From: Chlorokybus atmophyticus
Taxonomy: Eukaryota > Streptophyta > Chlorokybophyceae > Chlorokybales > Chlorokybaceae
Reading direction: 5' to 3'
DNA length: 46,373 nt
Assembly (NCBI GenBank): GCA_009103225.1
Contig: RHPI01003009.1
Location: 443,559 to 489,931 of the forward strand
In this document: in pieces, positions 1 through 12,872 of the stretch
How positions within the stretch are numbered: the stretch's first letter is position 1
How the letters are laid out: the number at the start of each line of letters is the position of its first letter
Program-made: the position numbers and the translations under genes
The notes under the pieces: model-generated
The model's database searches: none
Told to the model about the DNA's origin: nothing
The model's input: only the letters and a program-made list of their open reading frames with translations

Positions 1-2
1 AT

Positions 3-5
<3 letters not shown>

Positions 6-42
<37 letters not shown>
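6..42. repeat. (TA)n microsatellite
   Basis: Uninterrupted TA dinucleotide run at the window start. No gene is visible between it and the retroelement remnant that follows. Confidence 0.9.
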
Positions 43-44
<2 letters not shown>

Positions 45-219
45 CAAGCTGAAATGCATACTTATTACACGCGAGTATTTGAAGGCATTATGCTGTTCCA
101 CCGCTAGAAAAATGCCCTTGCCCCCATTTGTGTGCTGTATTGCACAGCGTCACCAAGTTGTGGATTTGCTCTAAGCACGCGGTGCGTAATGGCCTTTAAC
201 GCGGGGCGGGGGCATAATT

Positions 220-1176
220 TTGGCGGTGGGGCAGAGCAGAAAAGGTGGATTACCACCGAATTTACAACACTGTATGCAAGTATTATTGCCGTATGCAAGC
301 ACGACCTTCAATGCATACGCGTATGCCGTATGGTGCAACTATGGCAGCAAGGCTCTGTCAGCTACCAACATTGTGTTGAACTTTGTTGGTAATGTACACC
401 CTTCCCTGCGAACATGTGATGTTGCTGTATGGGACAATGATATGGGTGTGTCTGTTCGCTCCAACTTTTTAATGCATGGCTGTGTGGGCAAGCATGTGCT
501 GCTCAATGCGCCCTTTGACAAGTTGTTACCTGTGCTTAAGCACTATGTAAAGTGCAAGAGCAAAAGTACGCATAACACAAGTGCATGTGTCATTGTGCCC
601 AAGTACAGACCATCGTTGCCGTTTACTCAGGGTATGCAAGTGGCGCAGGAGATTGACAAGGTTCAAACTGACTTGGGATGCTCTGTGCGTGTCATACATG
701 ACCCGCCTATTCTCCACCGGGAAAATCACTTGGTTTTAACGTGGCTGTTCAATGCGACAGTTGCACGTGTGCTATATGTGATGATTGATACTGGCACTCC
801 GGAGAAACTTGTCCATGTGAAGCTCTGATACAGAGGCTGGGTAACCATGTGGATAAAGCCAGCAGTGTCGTTGCTGACCTGGATGAGAATGAGATCTCAG
901 TATAGGGATTCGTGTATTAGGCTCTGTGTGCCATGCTTTGCGTATCACTGTGACAGTGTGCAAGGCTATCACGCCCAACTTAGGTTCCTTGTGGTACCAG
1001 TACAGGTTCCACGTGTTGATGTCATCATTGGTGTTCATTGGCAACATATTAATGGCTTGCGCACAGATGTAGTAACTGGCATGTGTAGTGTAGAAAAGGG
1101 AGAGGTTGTGACTTTCAGAGCAAAGAGATGTGATGATACTTCAGCTGTCTCCAGTGATGCATCAAGTGATGTATGA
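220..1176 (+). pseudogene. Chromovirus gag-side ORF and retropepsin remnant
   Basis: An open frame of 202 codons (220-828) ends just after an aspartic-protease motif, MIDTGT at about 781-798. A second open frame, 847-1176, carries DVIIGVHW (about 1018-1041), which corresponds to the conserved DVILG-type strand that closes retropepsin domains in Ty3/gypsy elements. The two halves of the protease are therefore split by a stop and a frame change. The upstream part of the first ORF was not recognised beyond being compatible with the gag-protease region; no CCHC knuckle was seen in it. Confidence 0.6.
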
Positions 1177-1449
1177 CCATTGTTGTTGAGTGCCATGCAG
1201 ATAAAGAGAGCGGCAAAGGAATATGCTGAACCTTTTCTAGTACCGATCAAGCCACTTGCAAATAATAATGAGAGTCCCACTCCATTCAGTGAGACTGTTG
1301 GCAATGAGCAAGGCACAGCATTGGAGGCTACTCTGTAAGAGTATTGTGATGTGTTTGAAGCTGAGTTGTTCAAATTGCCACATGAGAGGGAAGGCTAGCA
1401 TACTATCCCTCTTATAACGGGTGCACAACCTCCACCTAATTAGCTTATA

Positions 1450-2600
1450 AGCTTGTGTATATGCGAAGTCCAGCTGAGCATGCGAACATGGAGAAGCAAA
1501 TTAAAGCATTGCTTGCGAACGGACTCATTGTGCCAAATAGCTCTCCATTTAAAGCACCTATTACATGTTCGTACCTAAGAAGGGTACGGCAGGCTGCGCA
1601 TATCCGTAGACTATAGGGCTCCGAATAAGCTCAGAATTAATAGGAATAGGTACCCACTGCCAAGAATTGATAGTCTGTTCGATCAGAGCGAAGCCTTAAT
1701 ATTCGCTTCATTAAGTTTAATCAATGGCTACCATCAGCTACGGATCACCCCAGAAATATGCCTAAGACAAGTTACAACGCCCGTGGGCCACTTCCAGTAC
1801 AACGTACTCTCTTTTGAGCTACGAATGCGCTAGCTACATTTTAAAGCTATGATGAATTGGGTGTGCCATGAATTGTTTGAAAATTTGGTACTTGTGTATT
1901 TCGATGGCATCATGGTGTTTAATGTGTGCCTTGATCCCAAGAAGGTTGCAAAGGTCAGAGTGGCCTGCTCCTGAGAATGTGCATGAGTTGCGTGCCTTCC
2001 TTGGCTTGAGCAACTACTTTGGAAAATACATTTTAAGTGACAATCGCGAGTTGCACCCCTCACCAACTTGTTGCAAGACAAAGTTGTGCAGAGGTGGGCG
2101 CAAGGGCAGGTAATGGCTTTTGAGGCCATCAGAGAGGCCTTGGTTACAGCACCTGTGTTACAGCTGCCTGACTTCACCAAGCATGTTGAGGTTGTGAGCA
2201 ATGCTTCTTGTAATGTAATGGCACTGTTGCCGTGCTGCTCCAAGAGGGACACCCTCTTGCGTACTTGAGCAAGATGTTCTCTCCAGCTGTGATCTCAGCT
2301 CTCCATGGAAACTATACCACAGCTGAGCTACAGTTGCTGGGGTAGTCAATGCGCTACAGGAGTGGCGCTGCTACCCGGAGGGGGAGCAAGGTGGGTTTAC
2401 AGTGGTTATAGACCACAACCCCCTCGTTTTCTTTCAGACCCAACCAACTTCGTTGAACCCTATCGTGGAGTCAAGCACAATGGGCTGAGTTTTTATCACG
2501 GTTTAACTTTGCTTAAGTATACAGACTAGGGAGAGTGAACATGGCAGATCCCTTGAGTCGCTCGCCTCTACTGTTGGCAGCGATGACACGGGCTAGTGTG
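1450..2600 (+). pseudogene. Chromovirus reverse transcriptase and RNase H remnant
   Basis: Recognisable RT pieces are NRYPLPRID at about 1640-1665 and the catalytic region at about 1890-1919. There the expected Y-[LVI]-D-D reads YFDG, so the second catalytic aspartate is lost. FLGLSNYF (about 1999) marks the RT connection. The RNase H part begins with AFEAIREAL...APVLQLPDF (about 2118-2178) and continues past DHNPL (about 2413) to a broken ADPLSRSPL-like end (about 2541-2568). At least three frames and several stops are needed to read through, so this is a dead copy. Confidence 0.8.
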
Positions 2601-2679
2601 CACCCCAAGAAAGGGAGCACAACCCGAAGAATTGGAGCAACAACGAGGTTACAGCGCCACAAATACTTTAATTCGCAAT

Positions 2680-3570
2680 AAAAAGTGAGGCAAGTGCCTA
2701 GGAGTTGCCAACTGCTTGTGAACCAGTTGGTTGGTGTTTTGAGGAGCCAATGGCGGTTGCTAATGCAAGTGGGGAGGACCCACTTACGGATGACATATAA
2801 CATATCGCTACCTGTCCACCACAGGCTTATGCACTTGACATTCGGTTTGTTGAGCTGCTCGGGCAAGGAGATGACAAGATCACTTGTCTCTAAGTGTACA
2901 GTGGTCACATGGGAATGACCCAAACCATTAAGTTACTGCAGCGTCAATACTGGTGGCCTACTTTAGCTGCTGATGCAACAAAATATGTAGAGCTGTGACA
3001 TTTGTCAGCTTAACAAGGCCTCGTATCGTAAGCCAACAGGGCTATCAAAGCTATTGGCTGTCACAAGCTATAAACCTTTTAACTTGGGATAGCGAATGGC
3101 TAAGTGGAAAAGTGTGAGTGTGGATCTGCTTATAATGTTGCCTGAGACAACGAGAGAGCATGATGAGAGCCATTATTGTTTTTGTTGACCGTTTCACAAA
3201 AATGATTCGGTTTGAACCATGTTGCACTAGCATCAGTGCACAAGACTTTGCGCATGCCTTTCTGAATACGGTGCCCAAGTTACAAGGGACTAAGCAAAGC
3301 TTGAGCTCGACTTACCATCCACAAAGTGGTGAATGGTAAGTCGAGCTCAAGCTAGATGGAGTGTACAAATCAGGCTGCTGCTCGAGGACGTGTTGCGACA
3401 GTACATCAAATTGATGGCTGGGATTTGCACCTTGCGTTAGCTGAGTTTGCGGTGAACAATGCAACGCAAGAGTCATTGCATAGCACTCAATTCTTTTTGA
3501 ACTGTGGTAGGCATTATGTGACGCCTATGGCTGCGCAACTTTACAGAGCAGACGCACGCTGCTTAAGCTA
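2680..3570 (+). pseudogene. Chromovirus integrase remnant
   Basis: The HHCC zinc-binding segment is visible at about 2905-3020 (GHMGMTQT, YWWPTL, CDICQLNK, in more than one frame). Pieces of the catalytic core follow with multiple stops, and the STYHPQSG motif lies at about 3309-3332. Directly at that motif the sequence turns into a perfect inverted repeat (separate entry), which destroys the frame. A segment covering most of this remnant (about 2687-3283) is repeated nearly base for base at 8983-9579. Confidence 0.8.
3298..3353. repeat. Perfect inverted repeat, 21-bp arms and 14-nt loop
   Basis: The arm at 3298-3318 is the exact reverse complement of 3333-3353. The loop (3319-3332) itself contains CCAC-AAA-GTGG, so the whole segment can fold as one long hairpin. 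The left arm and loop are normal integrase coding sequence, so the right arm looks like an added inverted copy. Confidence 0.95.
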
Positions 3571-3797
3571 GTGGCAAAGACTGCCTGAGAGCAGCTCAAG
3601 ATTGGCATAAGATGTTTGCTGATTGGCAGTGCCTAGAGAAGGTCCAAAGAAGGGGGACAAGGTCTTCGTAAGCACAAAGAACACCGGGTGCAAAACCAGC
3701 GGTGTACGTAAACTCCTGCCCAGGTGGCTTGGGCCGTGCATTGTCTCTCTGCAGCTATGGGAACACGAGCAGAAAGTTCATGCAGGGCTTTTGAACT

Positions 3798-3863
3798 GAG
3801 TACCTTGTTAAGTGGCTGGGTTACAATGAGGAGCACAACCTCTGGGAGGCATCTTTAATTTGG
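3798..3863 (+). pseudogene. Chromodomain remnant of the gypsy element
   Basis: The translation YLVKWLGYNEEHNLWE is the diagnostic core of a chromodomain at the end of chromoviral integrases. Upstream and downstream reading frames are broken. Confidence 0.85.
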
Positions 3864-4140
3864 CAAACTGTATTGCTAAGTTGGAAGCGTTTGAGAGTGA
3901 GCTCAAATCCACAGGTGCCACTTGAGGGAGCTTGTGCTCAGTTGCAATGTGCAACATTCTTTTGTGTGACATGCCAACCCACGTGCACCGTTACTTGGTA
4001 TTAAATTTGAGTTGTCACTCGCGTGACTTGCGCTTGGTTTACGCGTAGTGTGCAATAATTAAAAAGGGTTGGCCAACCTTGCTGGCAATTGTCGTACGGG
4101 GCTTATGCTCCATTAATCTGCAACGTGGAAGTTGCAATGC

Positions 4141-4160
4141 AAGTGGGGAGGAATGTTACG
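4141..4160 (+). other. Probable polypurine tract and 3' LTR start of the gypsy element
   Basis: The purine run AAGTGGGGAGGA (4141-4152) is followed after one base by TGTTACG, a common start for Ty3/gypsy LTRs, about 290 bp after the chromodomain. The LTR's far end was not located, so its length is unknown. The 17-base string 4136-4152 also occurs at 2762-2778 inside the integrase region. Confidence 0.5.
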
Positions 4161-5534
4161 TCCAAAGAATGGCTTAAGTCACTCTCAGTTCCTTACTTAT
4201 GTGGCAAGTAAAAAGGACTAAGTGAGGGTTTCGTATAGTTGTGGTGTATGTAGCACCTGGCATATGTGCTCATATCAGCTCCTATGCACGAAGTGTTTAA
4301 GGACTCAGCTGTTACGTAAGGCATGATCAATCTGAAAATACAGGACTGCTCAGTGTCAAGCGCACAATTGCTAGGCACCAAAAGTGTTGCCTTTGTTGAT
4401 ATGTACAGAGTTAGCCTGTGCTGACAAGTCAGCGCATATGTGGCATGGTTTTGTTGGCTTTGGACATTGTATGTGCCAAGTCGGAGAATAGCGGGTAGTA
4501 CAAGGGCAAGGCTACTTGAATGCGGGGTGTCTGGGTGAAGCTGTTGAAGGGTGCTCTCGCCATTCGCTCCCTTGTGGGTTATTGCTGATGGCAAGGTGTG
4601 CTGCAAGGTTTGGCTGTATGTGTAGAAGGATGTGACGCTCTCAGCAGGTAAGTTGAGAGGAAAACGTTGCAAGTGTCGCGCACTTTAAGTGACGCGAGTA
4701 ATATACACGTTTAACTGCAGTTATTCGTGCCCGCACCGACCATGTGCTTGATCCATACGCTGTGCTCGTATCATACTATGACAAAGCGGCTACGCGTCCG
4801 TTATAATGTGACTTATATGCATACTGAGCGTTATTGTCGGTACACGATAGTGACCAACCTTACTCACGAATTCGCTGTAGAGCAGTATACATAGGCTATG
4901 TTTACCAATAGTACAAGTAAAAGTAATTGATGTCATTTACGGTAACGTTGCCCACAGCAACGTTGTAGACAGCGGTATCCGGTTACTATCAACTACTTCA
5001 AGTAGTTCCCGTTAAGTTGATGGGAAAGAAACAAGCAAACGTTACCAATGTTTTTGGTCGTGGCGCCGGGCTTGTGACAGCCTCACCGTAGTACCGTCCG
5101 CATACACTTTCAATGAGCATAAAAGTCAGGATTTCGGACACAGGACTGCTGATAGCTAGGATCCTGACTTAGGACCCTAGCTTATGTACGGTCGGTGGTG
5201 AATGCAACATATCTCCTATATCACTGCGCTCCGAGCACATCAACTGTGGTGGCGCTCCAAGTCGCAGCTCGCGAATCTCAAGCTCAATCAGGTCCTGCGA
5301 GCGACTCACGCATACGATGGCTGGATGGCTGCAGTGTGGCCTCCGCCGGAGTAGCAGCAGCAAGCTTAAGTTTTTTTCAGTGTTCGCTGTGGGCAATGAT
5401 AACGGCAGCAATGTTGTACTAGCCAGCCGTAAAATCACAGCATTTGCAGCTCTGATAGGTGGCTTGTGTGTTCTCCTCACACCACCCCTTCGTTCCTTGC
5501 AAAGAAAGAAACCTCTAGAACAAAATCATCATCA
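4161..5534. other. No gene recognised; probable old LTR followed by unique DNA
   Basis: Open frames here are short and show no family resemblance or splice-compatible continuation. The first several hundred bases are presumably LTR of the gypsy element. The remainder shows no repeat or RNA gene that I can support. Confidence 0.5.
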
Positions 5535-6081
5535 CAGTCAAGTGTGCTTGACACGTCTTGTCCGCCCTCTTGCATTCGCCCTAGGCCAGCTGTAAGCCAG
5601 CAAGTGCTGGTTGCAGCCCCTCAGCCACCCTTCTGCGGTAGAAGCTGCGTTGTGTGGGAGACTTGAGGCGGTGACACGCGATACAACAGCGTGAGTGACG
5701 GCGAGGATGAGCGTGTGCTTGCATGCATTTGTGTGAGAGTCTCTATCTGCTGCTGCTGCCATCCAGGCCAGGAGACCGCTGTGCTGTGTGGTGGTGGTGG
5801 ATCTCTAGGCTTTGTGCACATGGATTGATAAGCGCCATGGCGTTCTCCTTGCTTGCATGGTCACCTCATGCGCACAGCTCTGGAAGTGACACTGACACGT
5901 GTTTGGTCAAATACATTGTGCGTGCGTGCGTGCAATATTTTTACATTACAACTGCGCTGTGCAACAGTGCAATTCGTACCCAACTGGCACAGTGTTATGT
6001 TAACTGGCTGCAGCTTTTGCCAACAGACGCTTTTCTCTGTAGTCTCTTCAGAAGTGAGCGCAGCGCGTAAGTCCTGTCACC

Positions 6082-8254
6082 ATGGCAACCGCACATAGCA
6101 ACGGTGTAACAGGTCAGTGGCAAGCACACCACGGCTCTGACAACGCATCATGCTCGACACCTGGTGAAGAGTTGGTTGTGTTCACGCGGAATGCTGCTGA
6201 TGAAAGTCAGGACATGCAATGCGCTTCAGTGCAATGCTGTGCAAGGCATGCCATGCATGGCAAAGCAATGTCAGTTTCAGCATGAACACAGTCAAACCAT
6301 GCTGATGAGGTTTTGTGCATGTGTCTGCATGTGTGCCCTATGCAGAGACGCGGTTGGAAAATGGTGTGTCGAAGCAACGACATCGGTCTTTTGGTTCGCT
6401 GTCCGTTTTCTCTTCAACGACGCTTGAGCAAGAGTCGGGCCCGTTGGCCATCAACTTGCGCATAGTTTACCCCACAGATCCGGACGCGCCCCCTCCCGCG
6501 ATGTGGTTCATGCGCAAGCCTTGCGTGCCCAACCGCCCGGTCGTAATATTCGCGGCGGGCGCGTTCTGCGAAACGTACAGCTACTTCTGGCTTGCGCGTT
6601 ACTTGGCTGAAAGCATCGGCGTGGTGGTTGTGCTGCCTTCTTGCTTTCAGGTGAGTCTTTAAGCACATGCACACACATGCATACATGCATACACACAGTT
6701 ATACATGGACACGCATGTGTGGGTGTATGTGAGGCGTGTGCATGCATGCGCATGCGCGTAAGCGCGCATACGCACGCTATGCTCATACACAAGTGTGCAT
6801 GCGCGCCCATGCACATTGTGTGCGGGTGTACATGCGCATCACATACATACCGGAATCTTATGTCACGACCCATTGCTTGCAAAATGCTAAAGCCCGCATA
6901 TGCACTGTGGCAGCCAGCGATGGGTTCTCACTGTCCCCACGGCATCCCGAGTGCGTACACTTCAGGTGGTCGCACATTGACATATGAAGAGTACAGGGCG
7001 GGCCCTTCCACGCCTGCGCTGCACTGCATTATCGATGCTTTGAGGCGCCTGAATGAGCAGCAAGGTGGCGCGCATGTTGATTGAGCATTGTGAATGCATG
7101 TGCCACAGATGTGGCTCACTATGTGTATTGATACGAAATTATGGCAGGTCCTTTGCAGGGCGGGCTTGATATGGAGAGGCTGGCATTGGGTGGGCACTCT
7201 GCTGGTGGCGTGACTGCTATTGAGCACGCCAACAGCGACTTGTTTCCCCAAATAAAGGTTTGCTTGAATATGAGCGGGCCTCATGCCTGCTTACGAAAGG
7301 CATGTGTGCTTATTGTGCTGCTTATGTGTTCACTCATGTGACTGCATTGTGAAGGCAGCCTTCACGTACGGTGCCAGTTTTGTGACCAGCGCAATGACGG
7401 GCCCCACTTCATATTCTGACATGTGGAGCGTGCGACCGTTTTACCGCGACGGCGCCACGAGTCCCATTCTGCTCATGGGTGGCACGAATGATGGCTTCCG
7501 CAAGTTCAATACGCGCCCGGGCACTGAGGGCACAACCGCTGTGGAGCGCAGCTTCAGTGAAGGTCCGTGTGCTAACATACATAACAGCATGCGTACGCAC
7601 ATGCGACATGCATACATGCACATGCGCGCATACAAGAGCAGACAAAATCACATACACACGCGCTTGCGCGCACACACACACATATGCGCATGCGCGCTCG
7701 TGCATAGGCTCACATACATACACATGCACACACGCACACATACACTCTCAAATTCTTGTCAACATGCAGAGTTGGCCTGTCGTTTGTCTCAGCATGCTTG
7801 TCCATTGACAGGCGTACCTGCGGAGCCATCAGCTGCAGCGTATGTGGCAATATTATCAGGCGCCAACCACATGGTGCTCGCGCACCCAACCGACGATCAT
7901 GTCCTGGCTGCTGCTATTGATGACCAATGCGATAGCGATCAGCAAGAGATGAGGAACACCATTGCAGGTACACATACCTTGCACCATAGCGTCATTGTTA
8001 ACATGATGTATGCATTGGCTTTGTGCGTTCACATAGGCGTGTGCACCATACTTGTGATGTGTTTCTTTGATCAGTGCCCCGTATGTGACAATGGCTTTGT
8101 TGACTGAGCAGAACTCGCAACTCGCTTTCTGGAAGTGCATCTCTTGCAAGAGGTTGACAAAGTTGCTGAACGAAAACTTCGCAAAATGCTCGACCATCCT
8201 AGTTCGTGGAAATTTACTGTGGGCAGATGGAGAGCACCTAAGTATAGTGAGTAG
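6082..8254 (+). CDS. Alpha/beta-hydrolase, 7 exons, apparently intact (copy A)
   Basis: Exons 6082-6112, 6346-6650, 6914-7064, 7148-7257, 7355-7562, 7812-7967 and 8112-8254 join in phase to 367 codons plus stop. The start is the ATG in CACCATGG; the same first exon exists in copy B. The serine-hydrolase fold is supported by VVIFAAGAF (oxyanion side), the nucleophile elbow GGHSAGG with Ser at about 180, Asp at about 245 in LLMGGTNDG and His at about 288 in SGANHMV: a full, correctly ordered triad. There is no signal peptide, so it is probably soluble. It most resembles chlorophyllase/cutinase-like or PAF-acetylhydrolase-like members; the substrate is unknown. The kynurenine-formamidase HGGxW motif is absent. 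One oddity is that the intron 4 donor is GTTTGC where copy B has GTAAGC, which may weaken splicing. It is the only intact hydrolase copy in the window. Confidence 0.8.
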
Positions 8255-8982
8255 TAATTTATATGAGTGTGTTTAAGGAGCATTCTTTCACGTAGAGACT
8301 TTGATTGAGTTATTGGTCGTATGCGTGCAAGTCTCAAGTTGTGTTAATGGTAGTGGATAGCAATAGCGTGGTAAAATTAGAGGTGTGTCGTGTATAGGAT
8401 GTATATGTGATCAAGAGTGTAAACCGTAGTAAACTTAGAATGTACATTGCGAGTTTGGTGGATGTGTAAGTTGTTCTGCCCAGTAGAAAAGGAAAAGGGT
8501 AGGTATGTGTTGCAGGTTTTATGTGTGCAATGCACATATCTTATAATCTCATTCATGCTTCTCACACTACGCCATTCATGTGTATACGAGACAAGCAAGG
8601 GTAGTTCCAAACATACAACCATCTACCCACCTCCATGCACGGCAAAATAATTAACTTGTGCACAGTGTGTTATCTAATAGTGCATTCAATGGCATTGCAC
8701 GCATACTGTCCTTAAAACTTACGCTCCAAATAATTATGCACATGCAAGGTTGTGTTTTGCATTTTAATTGTGCATATTCTCCATTTGCCGCAACTGCAAT
8801 GCTTCCCAATCCAACGGCCGGTGACGATCATGTGTACATGAAACCACTTGCGCTGCTGTAGGCATGTCTAGCGGGGCAGCCTGTGGGTAGGTAGAGTATT
8901 GATAGTGAGAGTATTGAGTATATACATATAGTAATGAAATGGCCTCACGTGACGCGCATGGGCTTGTGTAGGGAGGGGCAAA
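8255..8982. other. 3' flank of hydrolase copy A, no gene
   Basis: AT-rich sequence with recognisable but diverged counterparts in 33740-34430 of unit B, for example the blocks around GTGTGTCGTGTATAGGATGT. No coding signal. Confidence 0.6.
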
Positions 8983-9579
8983 GCAAGTGCCTAGGAGTTG
9001 CCAACTGCTTGTGAACCAGTTGGTTGGTGTTTTGAGGAGCCAATGGCGGTTGCTAATGCAAGTGGGGAGGACCCACTTACGGATGACATATAACATATCG
9101 CTACCTGTCCACCACAGGCTTATGCACTTGACATTCGGTTTGTTGAGCTGCTCGGGCAAGGAGATGACAAGATCACTTGTCTCTAAGTGTACAGTGGTCA
9201 CATGGGAATGACCCAAACCATTAAGTTACTGCAGCGTCAATACTGGTGGCCTACTTTAGCTGCTGATGCAACAAAATATGTAGAGCTGTGACATTTGTCA
9301 GCTTAACAAGGCCTCGTATCGTAAGCCAACAGGGCTATCAAAGCTATTGGCTGTCACAAGCTATAAACCTTTTAACTTGGGATAGCGAATGGCTAAGTGG
9401 AAAAGTGTGAGTGTGGATCTGCTTATAATGTTGCCTGAGACAACGAGAGAGCATGATGAGAGCCATTATTGTTTTTGTTGACCGTTTCACAAAAATGATT
9501 CGGTTTGAACCATGTTGCACTAGCATCAGTGCACAAGACTTTGCGCATGCCTTTCTGAATACGGTGCCCAAGTTACAAN
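8983..9579 (+). mobile_element. Second copy of the gypsy integrase fragment (about 597 bp)
   Basis: It matches about 2687-3283 with no difference that I could find, including the same stop codons. It ends at GTGCCCAAGTTACAA immediately before a single N (9580). Unit B has no such insert at the matching place. It contains only integrase pieces with no LTRs, so it is not a complete insertion. It is either a recent copy of the 5' remnant or an assembly error at a contig join. Confidence 0.85.
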
Positions 9580-10085
9580 GCCGTTGGACGGAGTGACTAT
9601 GCATGTCTAAGAGCACCGCGCATGCCCTTTACACTCTCACCGTGTGTAACATGTGGGACAGCAAGTGAGAGCGTATGCATACTAGAGCAACAACTTGAGC
9701 TGTAAATAACAATATTGACCAATACCGATGCAATAGTCAATACCAGTGCGTTGCAGCATATTCCTCTCTCTACGCTACCTCTCCCATTGCTTTGCAAATG
9801 GTACTCTTCTCACTGCTATTCCCCTCACGCCTCTCCCCTTCCCCACCTCCGTCTGCTGCTGCTAGAGGGTCGTAGTTGTCCAAGTCCTAGTTAGCATAAA
9901 ATTACAACTCTACCTTAGCCCCAATTGAATTGCATTGTGCGTGTGGCATTACTTGCTTTGCATTGCGCCCCCCTTTCCGCTTGAGTTTCTAGTTTGCAAC
10001 TCTGATGTTTGCTATATTGTGGTTGTTGTATCGGGGGACAAAAATGAGTACATAATGGGGGTTGCAAACATAGGTCCCGCCCCCC
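9580..10085. other. No gene; begins with an ambiguous base
   Basis: Position 9580 is N, directly at the end of the duplicated integrase fragment. The remaining bases carry no supported coding or RNA feature. I could not align them to unit B, where the matching place is occupied by the N gap. Confidence 0.5.
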
Positions 10086-11786
<1,701 letters not shown>

Positions 11787-12867
11787 ATGGACTCCAAGTC
11801 TCCCCTGCGTGTTGTAATCGCTGGCGCGGGTCCGGCCGGCCTGCTGCTGGCGCAACTATTGCTTCAGCTCAACACGCATGAGCGCGATCATTTTATTGTC
11901 ACGTCGTGCGAAGCGCGCGGGGACCCGAGAGGCTTGCCGTCAGAGGTGCATGAGACACTTGTGGTTTGATGTGTTTTGTTTTGTTTTGTTTTGGCGTGTT
12001 GTGTTTGACTTAGTCGTGAGTTGCTTTGGTGTGCTTTGCATTGGCTTGCTCGATGTGGTTGGATGCACGCTGGGTCAGTTTGGTGTGCCGTGGCGTGGTG
12101 TGGTTGACTGTGTGACGGTCTGGCTCCCGCTCGGCATTGCTTGTTGCTTTTTATCCTTTGTGCAGTTCGTATGAGGTGTGTTTGTGGCGTTGTTGTTGCA
12201 TGGAGATATGAGTTCTTAAAGGCACACGCACGCATGCATATCCTCAATCAATATCCCTTCACCAAGCAGGTAGTGAAGCGCTTTGGGCTTGGGCTGAGCG
12301 CCCGCGCGCAATCGGCGATCGAGTGTGGAGGGCATGTGGGACGCCGTGCACGACAGCGGCGTGCAACTCTCGCGCTTCACCGAGGTGAGTGATTTGTGAG
12401 GCGACACTCCCATGGACGCACGTGGTTCCTTCAATTGTCATCGTAAGCACAGCGACTAGGCAGTCGTTCAGGCGTGGCATATGCGTAGATAGGTGTATGT
12501 ATCAAAAAAGTAGTCGTGCCATCGACTGCATTAGTACAAGTCTTATGCCCACAGCATGCGGCGCTGTCACTGCCTTGGAAAGCATCTCATCGAGTAATTT
12601 CTTTGTGGCTTGGGTGCATCACTTGACACACCACCTTGTGTCTGACAATGCCATCATCATCATCGTCATCAGTGCAAGTGCCAGGCATCAACGTGCGCAA
12701 TTGGTACATGTGTGGTAAATAAATCAAACAACAATTCGAGTTAACGCATTGGGGTTACCAACTGAGCATTGGCATTTATCCGTGGGTATCACGGCCAACA
12801 TCACGTCATCAGCACAGTCCACTCCACACCACATCTCGCTTCACACCATGTTGTTGTCATGTGCACA

Positions 12868-12872
12868 GCTTC
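12868..12872 (+). repeat. Left target-site duplication of copia (GCTTC)
   Basis: GCTTC immediately precedes the 5' LTR and is repeated at 17781-17785 right after the 3' LTR. The uninterrupted unit B sequence has GCTTC once at the corresponding exon 3 boundary. Confidence 0.95.

Larger units (their letters stand above)
220..4160 (+). mobile_element. Decayed Ty3/gypsy chromovirus, left part outside or not recognised
   Basis: Domains occur in Ty3/gypsy order on one strand but in shifting frames with many stops: retropepsin (DTG at about 787, DVIIG-type C-terminal strand near 1018-1041), reverse transcriptase (about 1450-2050), RNase H (about 2118-2600), integrase (about 2900-3570), chromodomain (about 3798-3863), then a polypurine tract and a TGTTACG start resembling a 3' LTR at 4154. 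A C-terminal chromodomain marks the chromovirus branch, which is known to target chromatin. The element cannot encode a working polyprotein as it stands. The LTR end and the 5' LTR were not found. Confidence 0.85.

Noticed and set aside
6641-8107. Longer unspliced ORFs through the hydrolase introns (147 and 274 codons)
   Set aside because: They read through introns of alternating purine-pyrimidine repeats; the spliced model joins all exons in phase and restores the catalytic triad in order.
6082-8254. Kynurenine formamidase (AFMID) as identity of the hydrolase
   Set aside because: It would fit the neighbouring KMO-like gene, but the HGGxW oxyanion motif is missing and the N-terminal part differs.
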